Shown: piece by piece, positions 48,500-57,210 of the stretch
How the letters are laid out: every line of letters begins with the position of its first letter
Position numbering within the stretch: position 1 is the first letter of the stretch
Assembly: GCF_900167975.1 (NCBI RefSeq)
Contig: NZ_FUZU01000003.1
Span: 1,009,267-1,073,266, forward strand
Length of the DNA: 64,000 nt
Reading direction: 5' to 3'
DNA from: Ohtaekwangia koreensis
GTDB taxonomy: Bacteria > Bacteroidota > Bacteroidia > Cytophagales > Cyclobacteriaceae
The notes under the pieces: generated by a model
What the model was told of the DNA's origin: nothing
The model's database searches: none
Seen by the model: only the letters and a program-made list of their open reading frames with translations
Made by a program: the position numbers and the translations under genes

Positions 48500-51400
48500 C
48501 GCAAAATTTGGGTAAAATGTAGATCATTCACTTTAACTGTACCATTTATTGAATTTTCAATTAGAACATTCTTTAAAGTTGCTATTGTCTCTGTCAAATC
48601 TGCATGTAATCGTTGAGCGATTATTCCTGCATCAAGGCCATCATTTACATAGTTTATATATTTTGTGTCAATATAGTTATTGATTTCAAATGTATAATCA
48701 GGATGATTTCCATGTACACCACCAATACCTTCTCTATACTTCTCAACCATTATTCCGTTATCAATATGATTGAATTTAAGTATATCGTCACCATCATAAT
48801 GATTAAAATAATGTTGCATGGCTTCACTGTTTTCCAGTAATTCTTTTGGGAGTATATGATGAGCCTCGTAACCTTCTATAAAATCGTCCCAGCTCTTTCC
48901 GGAAGCAATCCACTGGTCGTTTAATATTCTCTTCGTCTCCGCGAGGTTTTTAATCCTATTACGTATAGAAGCGCCGGCTTTATAGGCATTAGCACACTTA
49001 TCACAATTTTGTCGGATTGATCGTATTTTCGCTTCTAATTTTTCTTTTCGGACCTGCGATGAACTAAGCGGTTGCTCGGTTGTTGTAATCTCTACTTCAT
49101 CGCCATTTCTTTCTACGCTGGCAATAACCTCTTCTGTTGCTTCACCCGCATCATCAACACCAGACTCTACTATATTAATTACATCCGATTCGTTTTGAAC
49201 AATCTCTAATCCAACATTCTCAGCTTCCGTTAATACCCTCGCTACATCTTCCGTCTTGTTCAGCGCCTTCCCTGCATTCTTCAATGCTTTAAGACGGCTC
49301 ATAAGTGCACCACTCTTCACAACCACCCATTCACCAGCGGTTAATACTATAGGTACTAACATTACTGTTACCTGACCGTACCTATAGGGGCACATGTCTG
49401 CGCAATCGGTAAAGTAAAATTTCACAAAGTGGCCGCCAATCTTTACCACGGCCTTGTAAGCTGCTACTTGTTGGCGAAGACCAGGAGGCATTAAACGTTG
49501 CAGCAATACTTCCTCGGAAATGCTGGTATTATTCTTAACATCGGTGAAGGTCCGCCGTACATCTGAGATATAGGAGGCATAGCTATCTATATTTGATTTT
49601 ACTACTTGCTTGGCCAGCTGTGCGAGACCAGACACCATTTCGGCAACGTCTACTGTAGCAATCAATTCATGCACTGCGCCTGCTATATATTTGGTTGCAT
49701 CAGAAGATTTCTTTACTGCTTCCTCGCTGGTGGCACAGTAAAATACGCCAAACACGCCCCGGTATATTACAGTGCTATATTCAGCGATAATCTGCTGGTC
49801 AACCGTTGCCGTCTTATATACAATTGAATTATGAAGTGTCGTAAGGCCTTCGCCTATATATTCATCTGCACAGGAATTGGCTATGTTAGGGAACAGATCG
49901 GATAGCCAGTCAGGAGGAGTAAAACTATACTGCATGGCCACGGTTACCGTAGCATCTGTGCCTTTGCTGAGGGTAACAATGCTCTTACCTGGTGTATTAT
50001 CACTTTGTGCCTGTGCGAGCAGCTCGGTATACTTCGGATTTTCTTTGTTCAACACATAGACCTTACCACTGATCTCGAATTGTGTGTTGATGTCTGATAC
50101 TTGTTTCTCCAGATCCTGGCGACTGGCCTGACTTAACAACGAAACACCGTCTTTACCCTGAGAGTAATCGATCACTACAATACCATTGGATGAAGTTCCA
50201 CCAGCTTCACCATTCAATGGTATCTCACCTTTCAAATCATTTACACAACCATTGATTGAAACAAATTTAGTTTCTGATGGTACAGTATATGCAAGCGATG
50301 TCAGGATTGCGTTGCTGGTATTATTTACCTTTGTATAAGATACCAGCAGCAATGCGGCAGTACAATTACCAGCATTGTGTACCAGTCTTACCTTCCCTAT
50401 ATTTTCTGAATTATAGGCGTTGGTATAGGGCTTGTTATCGGAAGTTTTATAGCCATTAAAAATACCACCGGCCATATCGGCCATATAGTCAATACCTTTC
50501 AGACGAAAGCCTAATAAAGTACCGTTGGCATGTGTTGTTTTGGAAGTCTCAAGGATTACATCGCCAGGTTCTTCACCATCACCGTTTTTAAACTTGAAAG
50601 GTTTTCCGGCCGGATCAAGATAACAATAGCTCGTATTAATACTTGCCGCATCCTCATCATCCTCAAACAATCCAATTACCTTCTGCGGATCATGAATATG
50701 ATCCCATTGATATTTATAGAGTGTAGGTCCGTTCGGATAATCCATCAGGTTATCCGTACTCCCCTGACTCAGAGATGGGAATTCTTTAAATGTATGTTGA
50801 AGATTAAAGGCTCCATGTCCAATTTCATGGGCGATGGTATTTACAACATTTGAACTATTGAGTTTATCTGCGAAGATGAATCCGGCCTGCTTACTGCGTG
50901 GCATATAGCCGAGGGTAGCACCACTCTTCGGCTTGGTTACTAAAAATATATAGTATGTTTTATCCAGCAGGTTGCCATAGGCTTTGATCACCTTCTTCAT
51001 GTCACCTGTATAATTGGTGAGCAGGCCGCTTTCGCCATCGTCAAAGTATTCATCCAATGACACGGTGATAGAAGGCTTGATCTCTACGTTCCAAGCTGCT
51101 ACCGCTTGTCCATATATATCTGTGAGTTTTTGTGAAAGTATACTTCGCGTTATTGCACCCGGGACGGTGGTTCCGTTTACCGGTACGATAACCAGGTCGC
51201 GGGTGATCTTGTCATAGCTTACTAAATTTAGTTTACCTAATACATCGTCCTTCGAAGTATCAGTGGGCGCATAGAGCGCCAGCAGCTCCAATACCGTACC
51301 CTCTGCGCCACCGCGGACGTTGAGTATATAGTTATCACCGTTATTTGTGGCTACAATAGGTGAAGCGTTTATTTCAAAACGTACTTTTTCCGGATCAATG

Positions 51401-53337
51401 TTTGTTCCTTCTAGCGTAGCTGCTACAGGATCACTAAGTGAGTTGGTAACGGCCTTCCAAGGTATATACTGGCCACCATCGAGTTGCTGATAGTATCCCG
51501 ATAAAGCCTCATACTTTTTTTCATCAAAGCCTAATTTGCCATCCCCTTTCGTAAAGGTGAGCGTAATGGTATAATTACGATCACCACGTCCCGCAGCTTC
51601 TCTGGCTTCTTCGGCGGTGGTCTTGGTAATATTGCCTTTCTTGTCTACTACATACCCGTTCCCTACTTCGTCTGCTATGGAATAGCTTTTACCTTTTGGA
51701 AGAACTTTCTTTTCTCCATCGGTAGTATATACTTCAATATTACCTTCTTCATCCTTTGTTACTGTTGCTATAGCTGCACCAGTAATTTCAATCAGCGTTT
51801 CAGTAGCAACAACTGTAACCGGAATTTCTCCAACCAACGGAGCATTGGTAGAATCAACTTTCTTAACTGACTTTATCAGGAACTTACTTTCGGCATTCCA
51901 TACACTTTTAATTTCTCCTGCTGTAAGCCAGTGCTGCTCATTTACACGGATGTCTTTAAAAGTCATACGCACTTTGGCAAACTGGAACCAAGGCACAATC
52001 ATCATCCCAGAGCCGGTATATGTACCGCCTTGATTGGCTGTGATCTCGCGCACCAGCACTTCATAATCAGCGGCATGGATGGTATCGTTGAGAACTAGTT
52101 GCCGTGCGGCTGTCGTGTTGGTGGGTGCTGTAGGCGGTGATACATCGCTCTTACAAACAAATTCATTGGCTCCTGCTATGGCAGTTTTGAAAACCTTAAC
52201 CGCGCTATAGTCGCTTACCTGTGTGCTTTGCTCGGCTCTTACTTGTACCTCGTATTCGGTATTTGGTTGAAGGGAGGAAATTGTATTCCATTGATCATCT
52301 GTCTTTGTTTCATACCATTCATCGTGACTACGGTTATTACGAGGCCTGTAGCGAACTCTGTAACGAACAGTATCTGTTCCTGCTGTTAGTTGTTCCCATC
52401 GTACAATAAGCGAAGATGGATTTGAAGTTTGCAGCGATAGATTCTCGGGTATACCCAATGCATCACCAAACTGAAATACATATACTTCACTCCTGCCATC
52501 GTTCGTAAACAAATCTCTTCCATCAACATCTTTAGCCTGTACTTGCCACGCATATTTTCTACCTGCTATCAAAGCCGGCTCGGCCGAGCCATATACAATT
52601 TGATTGCTGTTCGTTGTCGTTTCATACAAGGGCTGCTGACTGAGAAAAGCATCATACGGATTACGCGTTATCGGCCATACTTCTACCAACCTGAATATAT
52701 ACTCTGCAGTAAAGGCGGAGTTAGGTGAAGCTGTGTGACGTGGCGTCCAGGTAAAGGCGATGTTTACAGGGTCAAGAATTTTTACTTTGGATTCTGTCCT
52801 GGGCAAGTTTAGCAACGGCGGATCATTGAGAATGATCCATGCTACAGCGGTTCCTTTATTGCTTACGAGCGTGCTTCTGTTATAGTCCAGTACTTCTACT
52901 GTAAAGCGATATACACCTTCGGGAAGTTTGGCTCCTTTCTCATATTGACTCCGGGTAAACCCGGCAAAGTCAAGGTTAGCGGGATTAAGATACTCTTCGA
53001 GATCCTCGCCATATGCAATCAGCGATTCGCCACCATACAAGATTAAAGGTTGCTGTGGTATAAAGCTCTGTTTGGTTCGGATGGTGATCCCTACACCTTC
53101 TATTGTAATTCGAAGCTTTCCGCGATATTCGGTAAGTGTCGGATCGTTCAATAAAAAACTTACCATGAACCGCTGTGAACCAACAGCAGAAAGATCACTT
53201 AAATATGGAGTGAAAGGTGGTGCGAGTTGTGCCGTGACCCTGACGGGATATGTTTGAGCATATAGCCTTACCGTGCACGTGGCTATAATCAGTAATACGA
53301 TCGATATTTTAACAGCTAACTTCAAGGTGATTCTCAT
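48496..53337 (-). CDS. Giant polymorphic toxin: FN3-like modules, metalloprotease-like segment, C-terminal AHH nuclease
   Basis: A 1613-residue protein with a Sec signal peptide (to about AQ28). Residues 30-180 (YPVRVTAQLAPPFTPYLSDL, LPEGVYRFTVEVLDYNRSTL, NDPPLLNLP) resemble the TANFOR-type domain of large Bacteroidota surface proteins. FN3-like modules follow (about 180-390). A peptidase-like segment has HEIGH (837-841) with a third His at 848 and a Met-turn-like NLMDY (863-867). A hydrophobic pre-toxin region lies around 1220-1340. The C-terminus has AHHILP (1492-1497) and HGNHP (1542-1546), the AHH nuclease of the HNH superfamily. There is no T9SS sorting domain. The start overlaps the barrel gene stop and the stop overlaps the immunity start. 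Confidence 0.88.
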   Translation of the reverse strand: MRITLKLAVKISIVLLIIATCTVRLYAQTYPVRVTAQLAPPFTPYLSDLSAVGSQRFMVSFLLNDPTLTEYRGKLRITIEGVGITIRTKQSFIPQQPLILYGGESLIAYGEDLEEYLNPANLDFAGFTRSQYEKGAKLPEGVYRFTVEVLDYNRSTLVSNKGTAVAWIILNDPPLLNLPRTESKVKILDPVNIAFTWTPRHTASPNSAFTAEYIFRLVEVWPITRNPYDAFLSQQPLYETTTNSNQIVYGSAEPALIAGRKYAWQVQAKDVDGRDLFTNDGRSEVYVFQFGDALGIPENLSLQTSNPSSLIVRWEQLTAGTDTVRYRVRYRPRNNRSHDEWYETKTDDQWNTISSLQPNTEYEVQVRAEQSTQVSDYSAVKVFKTAIAGANEFVCKSDVSPPTAPTNTTAARQLVLNDTIHAADYEVLVREITANQGGTYTGSGMMIVPWFQFAKVRMTFKDIRVNEQHWLTAGEIKSVWNAESKFLIKSVKKVDSTNAPLVGEIPVTVVATETLIEITGAAIATVTKDEEGNIEVYTTDGEKKVLPKGKSYSIADEVGNGYVVDKKGNITKTTAEEAREAAGRGDRNYTITLTFTKGDGKLGFDEKKYEALSGYYQQLDGGQYIPWKAVTNSLSDPVAATLEGTNIDPEKVRFEINASPIVATNNGDNYILNVRGGAEGTVLELLALYAPTDTSKDDVLGKLNLVSYDKITRDLVIVPVNGTTVPGAITRSILSQKLTDIYGQAVAAWNVEIKPSITVSLDEYFDDGESGLLTNYTGDMKKVIKAYGNLLDKTYYIFLVTKPKSGATLGYMPRSKQAGFIFADKLNSSNVVNTIAHEIGHGAFNLQHTFKEFPSLSQGSTDNLMDYPNGPTLYKYQWDHIHDPQKVIGLFEDDEDAASINTSYCYLDPAGKPFKFKNGDGEEPGDVILETSKTTHANGTLLGFRLKGIDYMADMAGGIFNGYKTSDNKPYTNAYNSENIGKVRLVHNAGNCTAALLLVSYTKVNNTSNAILTSLAYTVPSETKFVSINGCVNDLKGEIPLNGEAGGTSSNGIVVIDYSQGKDGVSLLSQASRQDLEKQVSDINTQFEISGKVYVLNKENPKYTELLAQAQSDNTPGKSIVTLSKGTDATVTVAMQYSFTPPDWLSDLFPNIANSCADEYIGEGLTTLHNSIVYKTATVDQQIIAEYSTVIYRGVFGVFYCATSEEAVKKSSDATKYIAGAVHELIATVDVAEMVSGLAQLAKQVVKSNIDSYASYISDVRRTFTDVKNNTSISEEVLLQRLMPPGLRQQVAAYKAVVKIGGHFVKFYFTDCADMCPYRYGQVTVMLVPIVLTAGEWVVVKSGALMSRLKALKNAGKALNKTEDVARVLTEAENVGLEIVQNESDVINIVESGVDDAGEATEEVIASVERNGDEVEITTTEQPLSSSQVRKEKLEAKIRSIRQNCDKCANAYKAGASIRNRIKNLAETKRILNDQWIASGKSWDDFIEGYEAHHILPKELLENSEAMQHYFNHYDGDDILKFNHIDNGIMVEKYREGIGGVHGNHPDYTFEINNYIDTKYINYVNDGLDAGIIAQRLHADLTETIATLKNVLIENSINGTVKVNDLHFTQILR

Positions 53338-55064
53338 TTTATTCCGAAGGCATAACTATAGCCGAGTGTACCGGTAAACTCTGTAAAGGATTGCCCGGAA
53401 GTTTCGCTCTGACTTTCACGATTGACAGCTACAAGGCTAAGGTTCAGATTGTGCTTCTTTTGTATAGTATAACTTCCGTTCACGCGACCGTTCAGAATCG
53501 TGCTTACGCGTTTCGAATTTGTATAGCTATTATTATAGGAGGATGATAGTGTAGCACGAAGCTTACGATCAAAAAATGTCTTACTCACCGAAGCGGTAGG
53601 TCCCATTGTTTTTGTACTGATGGCGGGACTTTCATTTACATTGCCATTGAATGCCAGTGATACGGTAAGGTTCTGCGGGACTATATTCAGCGAATACGCT
53701 GCATTAACATTATAAAACTGACTACCCGAATTCTGTGTAACCTCTCCTTGCTTGTCGGCAGCGTCCTGAAAAGATACATTCAGATTTATACTCTGCCTCC
53801 GCTCTTTTGAGTTGCCAAGAGTATACATAGCTGTAGCTGTAGCATTCTGGGAAATTTGAGTGTAGTTGAGAGTATCGAGATTATCGTAAGGAGTAATGCT
53901 GTTGATCGTTGTAAACTGAGATCTGATATTGGTATAGGTCTGAAAACTGGAATAGGAAGCAGACAGATTTAATTTCTGCGTTGGTATATAATTTACGTTT
54001 ACAGACCCAACCATTCTGCGCATAGTACTTACTTTGCTTTTGTCCAGATTATCACGTTGCGTTCCGGCACTGACCGCTATATTAATTTTACCCTGCACGA
54101 TAGCGGCTGAACCATTTACGGTAATACTTTCCAGGTCACTATTAAAGTAGTATGCTCCCAACGTACGATACTGCGGATCGACTCGCTCATAGCCAACCCC
54201 TATAGTATATCCCTCCTGTTGATAATTAAGAGATGATTTAAACGTCTTGTAATAGGAAGACGATAGACGTGGTGTATATAAAAACCCAGCGTTTCCGAGT
54301 ACATTTGAATGACGCCCCTCTTCTGCACGTATATCGCGCGAAAGTGCACTGGAAGCAACCTCGGCTTTGAGTAAAAAATTATCGAAGAAAGTCTGCCCTA
54401 CGCCAATACTGACAACGAGATTTTCCTGTGGTAAAATAGTCAAGCTATCAGGCGGAGAGCTTATGGAGCTTATATCATCCTTTGCATGAAACAGAACAAG
54501 ATCAACGGACGTGCCGTCTTTGGCATAGCTGGTTTTAAAACCATAGCCCATCCGTTTGAAAGAAGGAGTGTTGATAACTATTTTGCCCGTGTCCATTTCA
54601 GGCTGCACAGCCTTTAAGAATCTTCCGTATAGTACACTGAACTTCCAGTTACCTTCCGGAGCCAGATCAACTGCTCCACCTAAGAATATATGTCCATTCA
54701 CCGTATAGGGTGAATACGACATACTTATATACCCCGCATGTGCGGTTACGAATTTATAGGTTGGATGTAAACTATATTGATTGAAGGGTTGCTGGAAAGA
54801 TGTATTTTGATTGGACAGACTAAAGCTTAACGGAACGCTCCAACCATATAAAGAGAAGTTTACATTGCCGGACGCAAAGTATGTATAAGGATCGCGCCTG
54901 TTATTGATGCCATTGGCAGTATAGAAGATCTGGTTTAAGGAAACTCCACCTGTTATTGTAATCGGCGTCTCTTTACCGATGGACTCAAGATTCTGCGCTA
55001 CAACAGTAGATGAACTTAAAAGAAATAATACGCAAAAAACACTCGCAGAGTATAATTTCCTCAT
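53334..55064 (-). CDS. Outer-membrane beta-barrel-like protein upstream of the toxin
   Basis: A 576-residue protein with a signal peptide (LFLLSSSTVVAQ) and a body of alternating hydrophobic strands (ITITGGVSLNQIFYT, NVNFSLYGWSVPLSFSL, HAGYISMSYSPY, VNVNYIPTQKLNLSASYSS), ending LGYSYAFGIK. This is typical of an outer-membrane barrel of some 20 or more strands. No TonB box or plug is visible. It is the first gene of the toxin run, and its stop overlaps the toxin start by four bases, so it may help to export or anchor the toxin; this is inference. Confidence 0.78.
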   Translation of the reverse strand: MRKLYSASVFCVLFLLSSSTVVAQNLESIGKETPITITGGVSLNQIFYTANGINNRRDPYTYFASGNVNFSLYGWSVPLSFSLSNQNTSFQQPFNQYSLHPTYKFVTAHAGYISMSYSPYTVNGHIFLGGAVDLAPEGNWKFSVLYGRFLKAVQPEMDTGKIVINTPSFKRMGYGFKTSYAKDGTSVDLVLFHAKDDISSISSPPDSLTILPQENLVVSIGVGQTFFDNFLLKAEVASSALSRDIRAEEGRHSNVLGNAGFLYTPRLSSSYYKTFKSSLNYQQEGYTIGVGYERVDPQYRTLGAYYFNSDLESITVNGSAAIVQGKINIAVSAGTQRDNLDKSKVSTMRRMVGSVNVNYIPTQKLNLSASYSSFQTYTNIRSQFTTINSITPYDNLDTLNYTQISQNATATAMYTLGNSKERRQSINLNVSFQDAADKQGEVTQNSGSQFYNVNAAYSLNIVPQNLTVSLAFNGNVNESPAISTKTMGPTASVSKTFFDRKLRATLSSSYNNSYTNSKRVSTILNGRVNGSYTIQKKHNLNLSLVAVNRESQSETSGQSFTEFTGTLGYSYAFGIK

Positions 55065-55539
55065 AGGCTAACAGGCAAGTCAACAGATTTCAGGCACAAA
55101 CTATTTTACAAGCCATTCGGCTGTAAATCATTTCCAAGTATAAAGGAAAATCAGGAAATTAAATTTGGGAATATATAGTCATTTAATACAAGCGATATAT
55201 GCGGTATGAAAGCACTAGGCAGTCTCTATTTTGAACTGAACAGTCGAAGTTTCAGACCTGAGCATTGTAGAAATTACCATTAAGCACTACGACATTACAC
55301 GACCACTGTAGTAGCTCTTGAAAATATATAGATGATGATGAATCATCACCAATAAACGGCACTTGCATTTATATACGTATTTATACTGATAGTGGCGTCA
55401 GTGTTCAAGCTTGTATATACAGCTGAGAAGAGACTTGATGATTTCTATATAAAACTATTAACCGAATTTACATGTAGTTATACTTACGGTACAATCTGCG
55501 GATGTCTCGTTACTTTGGTGGGTTGGCTAACAGTACATC
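55065..55539. other. 475-base gene-free stretch upstream of the toxin locus
   Basis: It should carry the promoter of the toxin run on the minus strand. The only near match to a -7 element is a TATACTTG-like word around 55142-55135. I see no convincing gene, repeat or terminator. Confidence 0.4.
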
Positions 55540-55890
55540 CTACTTCCTCAAAATCTTCTCCATTGATTTCCCTTTTGCAAGTTCATCAATCAGCTTATCC
55601 AGATAGCGAACTTTTTGTATCAACTCATCTTCGATTTCTTCCACGCGATAGCCGCAAATGACGCCTGTAATTTTTGAAGCATTCGGATTGAGTTGAGGTG
55701 CTTGAGCAAAGAAGTTTTCAAAATCGGTCTTCTTTTCTATTTGTTGCTGCAGCATTTTTGCATTGTATCCTGTCAACCAAAATATGATTTCATCAACCTC
55801 CGCTTTTGTCCGTCCCTTTTTCTCAGCTTTTTGAATATAGTGTGGATAAACACTTGCAAATGACATCTTATATACCCTTGACTTGTCCAT
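55540..55890 (-). CDS. DUF2200 family protein
   Basis: A 116-residue cytoplasmic protein. It matches the DUF2200 pattern nearly end to end: [71 protein letters not shown] and [20 protein letters not shown]. Function of the family is unknown; members are widely spread in bacteria. It is a single gene at the border between the toxin locus and the cassette region. Confidence 0.95.
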   Translation of the reverse strand: MDKSRVYKMSFASVYPHYIQKAEKKGRTKAEVDEIIFWLTGYNAKMLQQQIEKKTDFENFFAQAPQLNPNASKITGVICGYRVEEIEDELIQKVRYLDKLIDELAKGKSMEKILRK

Positions 55891-56104
55891 TCGGTCTGTT
55901 ATTAACTTTCTCGAATTTCCGAAAAAAATATTTATGAATACGGGATTTTACAAATGGTATAATATGAAATGTAGGATGAGCTGGGGCTATGCTTCATTAT
56001 TAAACAAAGGCTGTGGAGATGAAGCTAACACAGTTATGAATCCAAGAGAAGGCATATCATTGAAAGTAATTTCGATAGATCAAAATCTGCCAGGCATAAA
56101 ACAA

Positions 56105-56143
56105 AAAAGCTTGCAGATTTAAAATCTACAAGCTTTTCTTTTT
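56105..56143. terminator. Bidirectional hairpin terminator
   Basis: Arms 56105-56119 and 56123-56137 pair with one mismatch (outer stem AAAAGCTTG/CAAGCTTTT). A T-run follows on the plus strand (CTTTTTG), and on the minus strand the stem is followed by TTTTGTTTT. On the minus strand it lies just after a short tRNA-3'-end-like stretch (56144-56165). Confidence 0.7.
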
Positions 56144-56342
56144 GTGCGTCGGGGTGGCCAGATTATACCCTCCCCCTGCAAACTATTTGTAATCAGAAAC
56201 TTGTAAGAACAATCTCAACTCGGGTCACCGTTCAGTTCTCAATTTCTTTGAATGAATTTGATGCCGGTTATCAATCTAAATTTACAAAATATAGCACCTC
56301 GAATCATAATTTAGGTTAAACATTTTTTCAATCCGGATCGAA

Positions 56343-56555
56343 ATGCCTATCAAGGGACAGTGGCCACAGTTCCATAAACACGGCGTAGTGATGATCACTG
56401 CGCATCAATCAGGAAACTCGAATTATGAAGAAGCCGAGTCCATTCCCCGCGAGCTAGTTGTGCAGTTGGTGACGGCTATCGAGCCGATATTTGAAGCCAA
56501 CGATATATACCCCAACCCAACAGGAGGAAGTTATAATACATATGCTATATCGTAG
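56343..56555 (+). pseudogene. Remnant of a T9SS surface protein gene
   Basis: A 70-codon piece contains GVVMITAHQSGNSNYEEAES, which looks like the end of a bacterial Ig-like domain, followed by NDIYPNPTGG, the first motif of a T9SS sorting domain. The rest of the sorting domain is lost, because a cassette-type repeat begins at 56552. The N-terminal part is also missing. It marks the junction of the cassette array with older chromosomal sequence. Confidence 0.6.
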
Positions 56556-56584
56556 GTTCTTAACGTGCGTGCTATTAAATTTCG

Positions 56585-56647
56585 TCAGCAACGTGGGACA
56601 AAGACGCAGGTATCTACATGCATACGTCTTATAGCTCGGCGTTGTAA
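56585..56647 (+). repeat. attC-like site A
   Basis: A ~63-base imperfect hairpin. The left end GTCAGCAAC and the right end GTTGTAA resemble integron R'' and R' boxes. The left arm (AACGTGGGACAAAGACG) pairs imperfectly with the right arm (CGTCTTATAGCTCGGCGTT). The following gene starts 9 bases later. With its left flank it forms a ~95-base repeat with 61289-61383. Confidence 0.6.
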
Positions 56648-56655
56648 AGCATTAC

Positions 56656-57198
56656 ATGGAAGATAGCATGAAATCAGTGTTAGAAAAATTAAAATTGATT
56701 GATCACTTAACTACGGAACTACCGATAGAGAAATACGAATTTGTCGAGAAGTTAAGACGCAATGTTGATCAAGGTGACACAGGAGTATTTCTTTCTCCTT
56801 TTGAAGCGTTTAGCTCCAGCAAAAATGAGTACAAAGGAACAGTCACTTTTGACTCCTTCAAAATACGGAGGCGGAGAAGGTTTTTTGATATGGCCATGAA
56901 TTTGGCGGTGGCTGAGGGAAGTTTCAGGCAGCGCGAAAATTTGCTAATAATAGAATCTACTATAAAAGGATTTCGAAGCGTTTTTATTCTCTTTATAGGT
57001 TTCATGTTTTTAGTTTACACAGGTATCATTGCCTCCTTCGTTTCTTCAGACACTCCAGGAGATCCGGGCTGGTTTTTTGTGCCTTTTATCTTCATTCATG
57101 CTGCAATTATGTTTGGGATCCCGTATTTCGTAATGAGAAGAGGAGTTGCCAGAATGAAGTATGAATTGGAACGCGATTTCTTTTATATGACGAAATAG
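56656..57198 (+). CDS. Cassette gene 1: membrane protein of unknown function
   Basis: A 180-residue protein. A soluble N-terminal half with a basic stretch (KIRRRRRFFDMAMN) and beta-type segment (NLLIIESTIKGF) is followed by two membrane helices (about 113-135 and 143-163) and a basic end. This resembles small PH-like membrane proteins. It starts 9 bases after attC-like site A, with no room for a promoter, and its own attC-like site follows directly (split by the intron). An ATG 12 bases downstream of the chosen start is also possible. Confidence 0.75.
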   Translation: MEDSMKSVLEKLKLIDHLTTELPIEKYEFVEKLRRNVDQGDTGVFLSPFEAFSSSKNEYKGTVTFDSFKIRRRRRFFDMAMNLAVAEGSFRQRENLLIIESTIKGFRSVFILFIGFMFLVYTGIIASFVSSDTPGDPGWFFVPFIFIHAAIMFGIPYFVMRRGVARMKYELERDFFYMTK

Positions 57199-57210
57199 CA
57201 ACGCCCTACA

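Noticed and set aside
55392..55661. 89-codon open frame on the plus strand
   Set aside because: Its second half is antisense to the DUF2200 gene and the first half shows no protein-like pattern.
55883..56122. 79-codon open frame on the plus strand ending before the terminator
   Set aside because: No recognisable pattern; the frame runs into the terminator stem and is most likely chance.
56144..56165. A complete tRNA gene
   Set aside because: Only an acceptor-end-like stretch is present; no T-loop, anticodon arm or 5' half can be found next to it.
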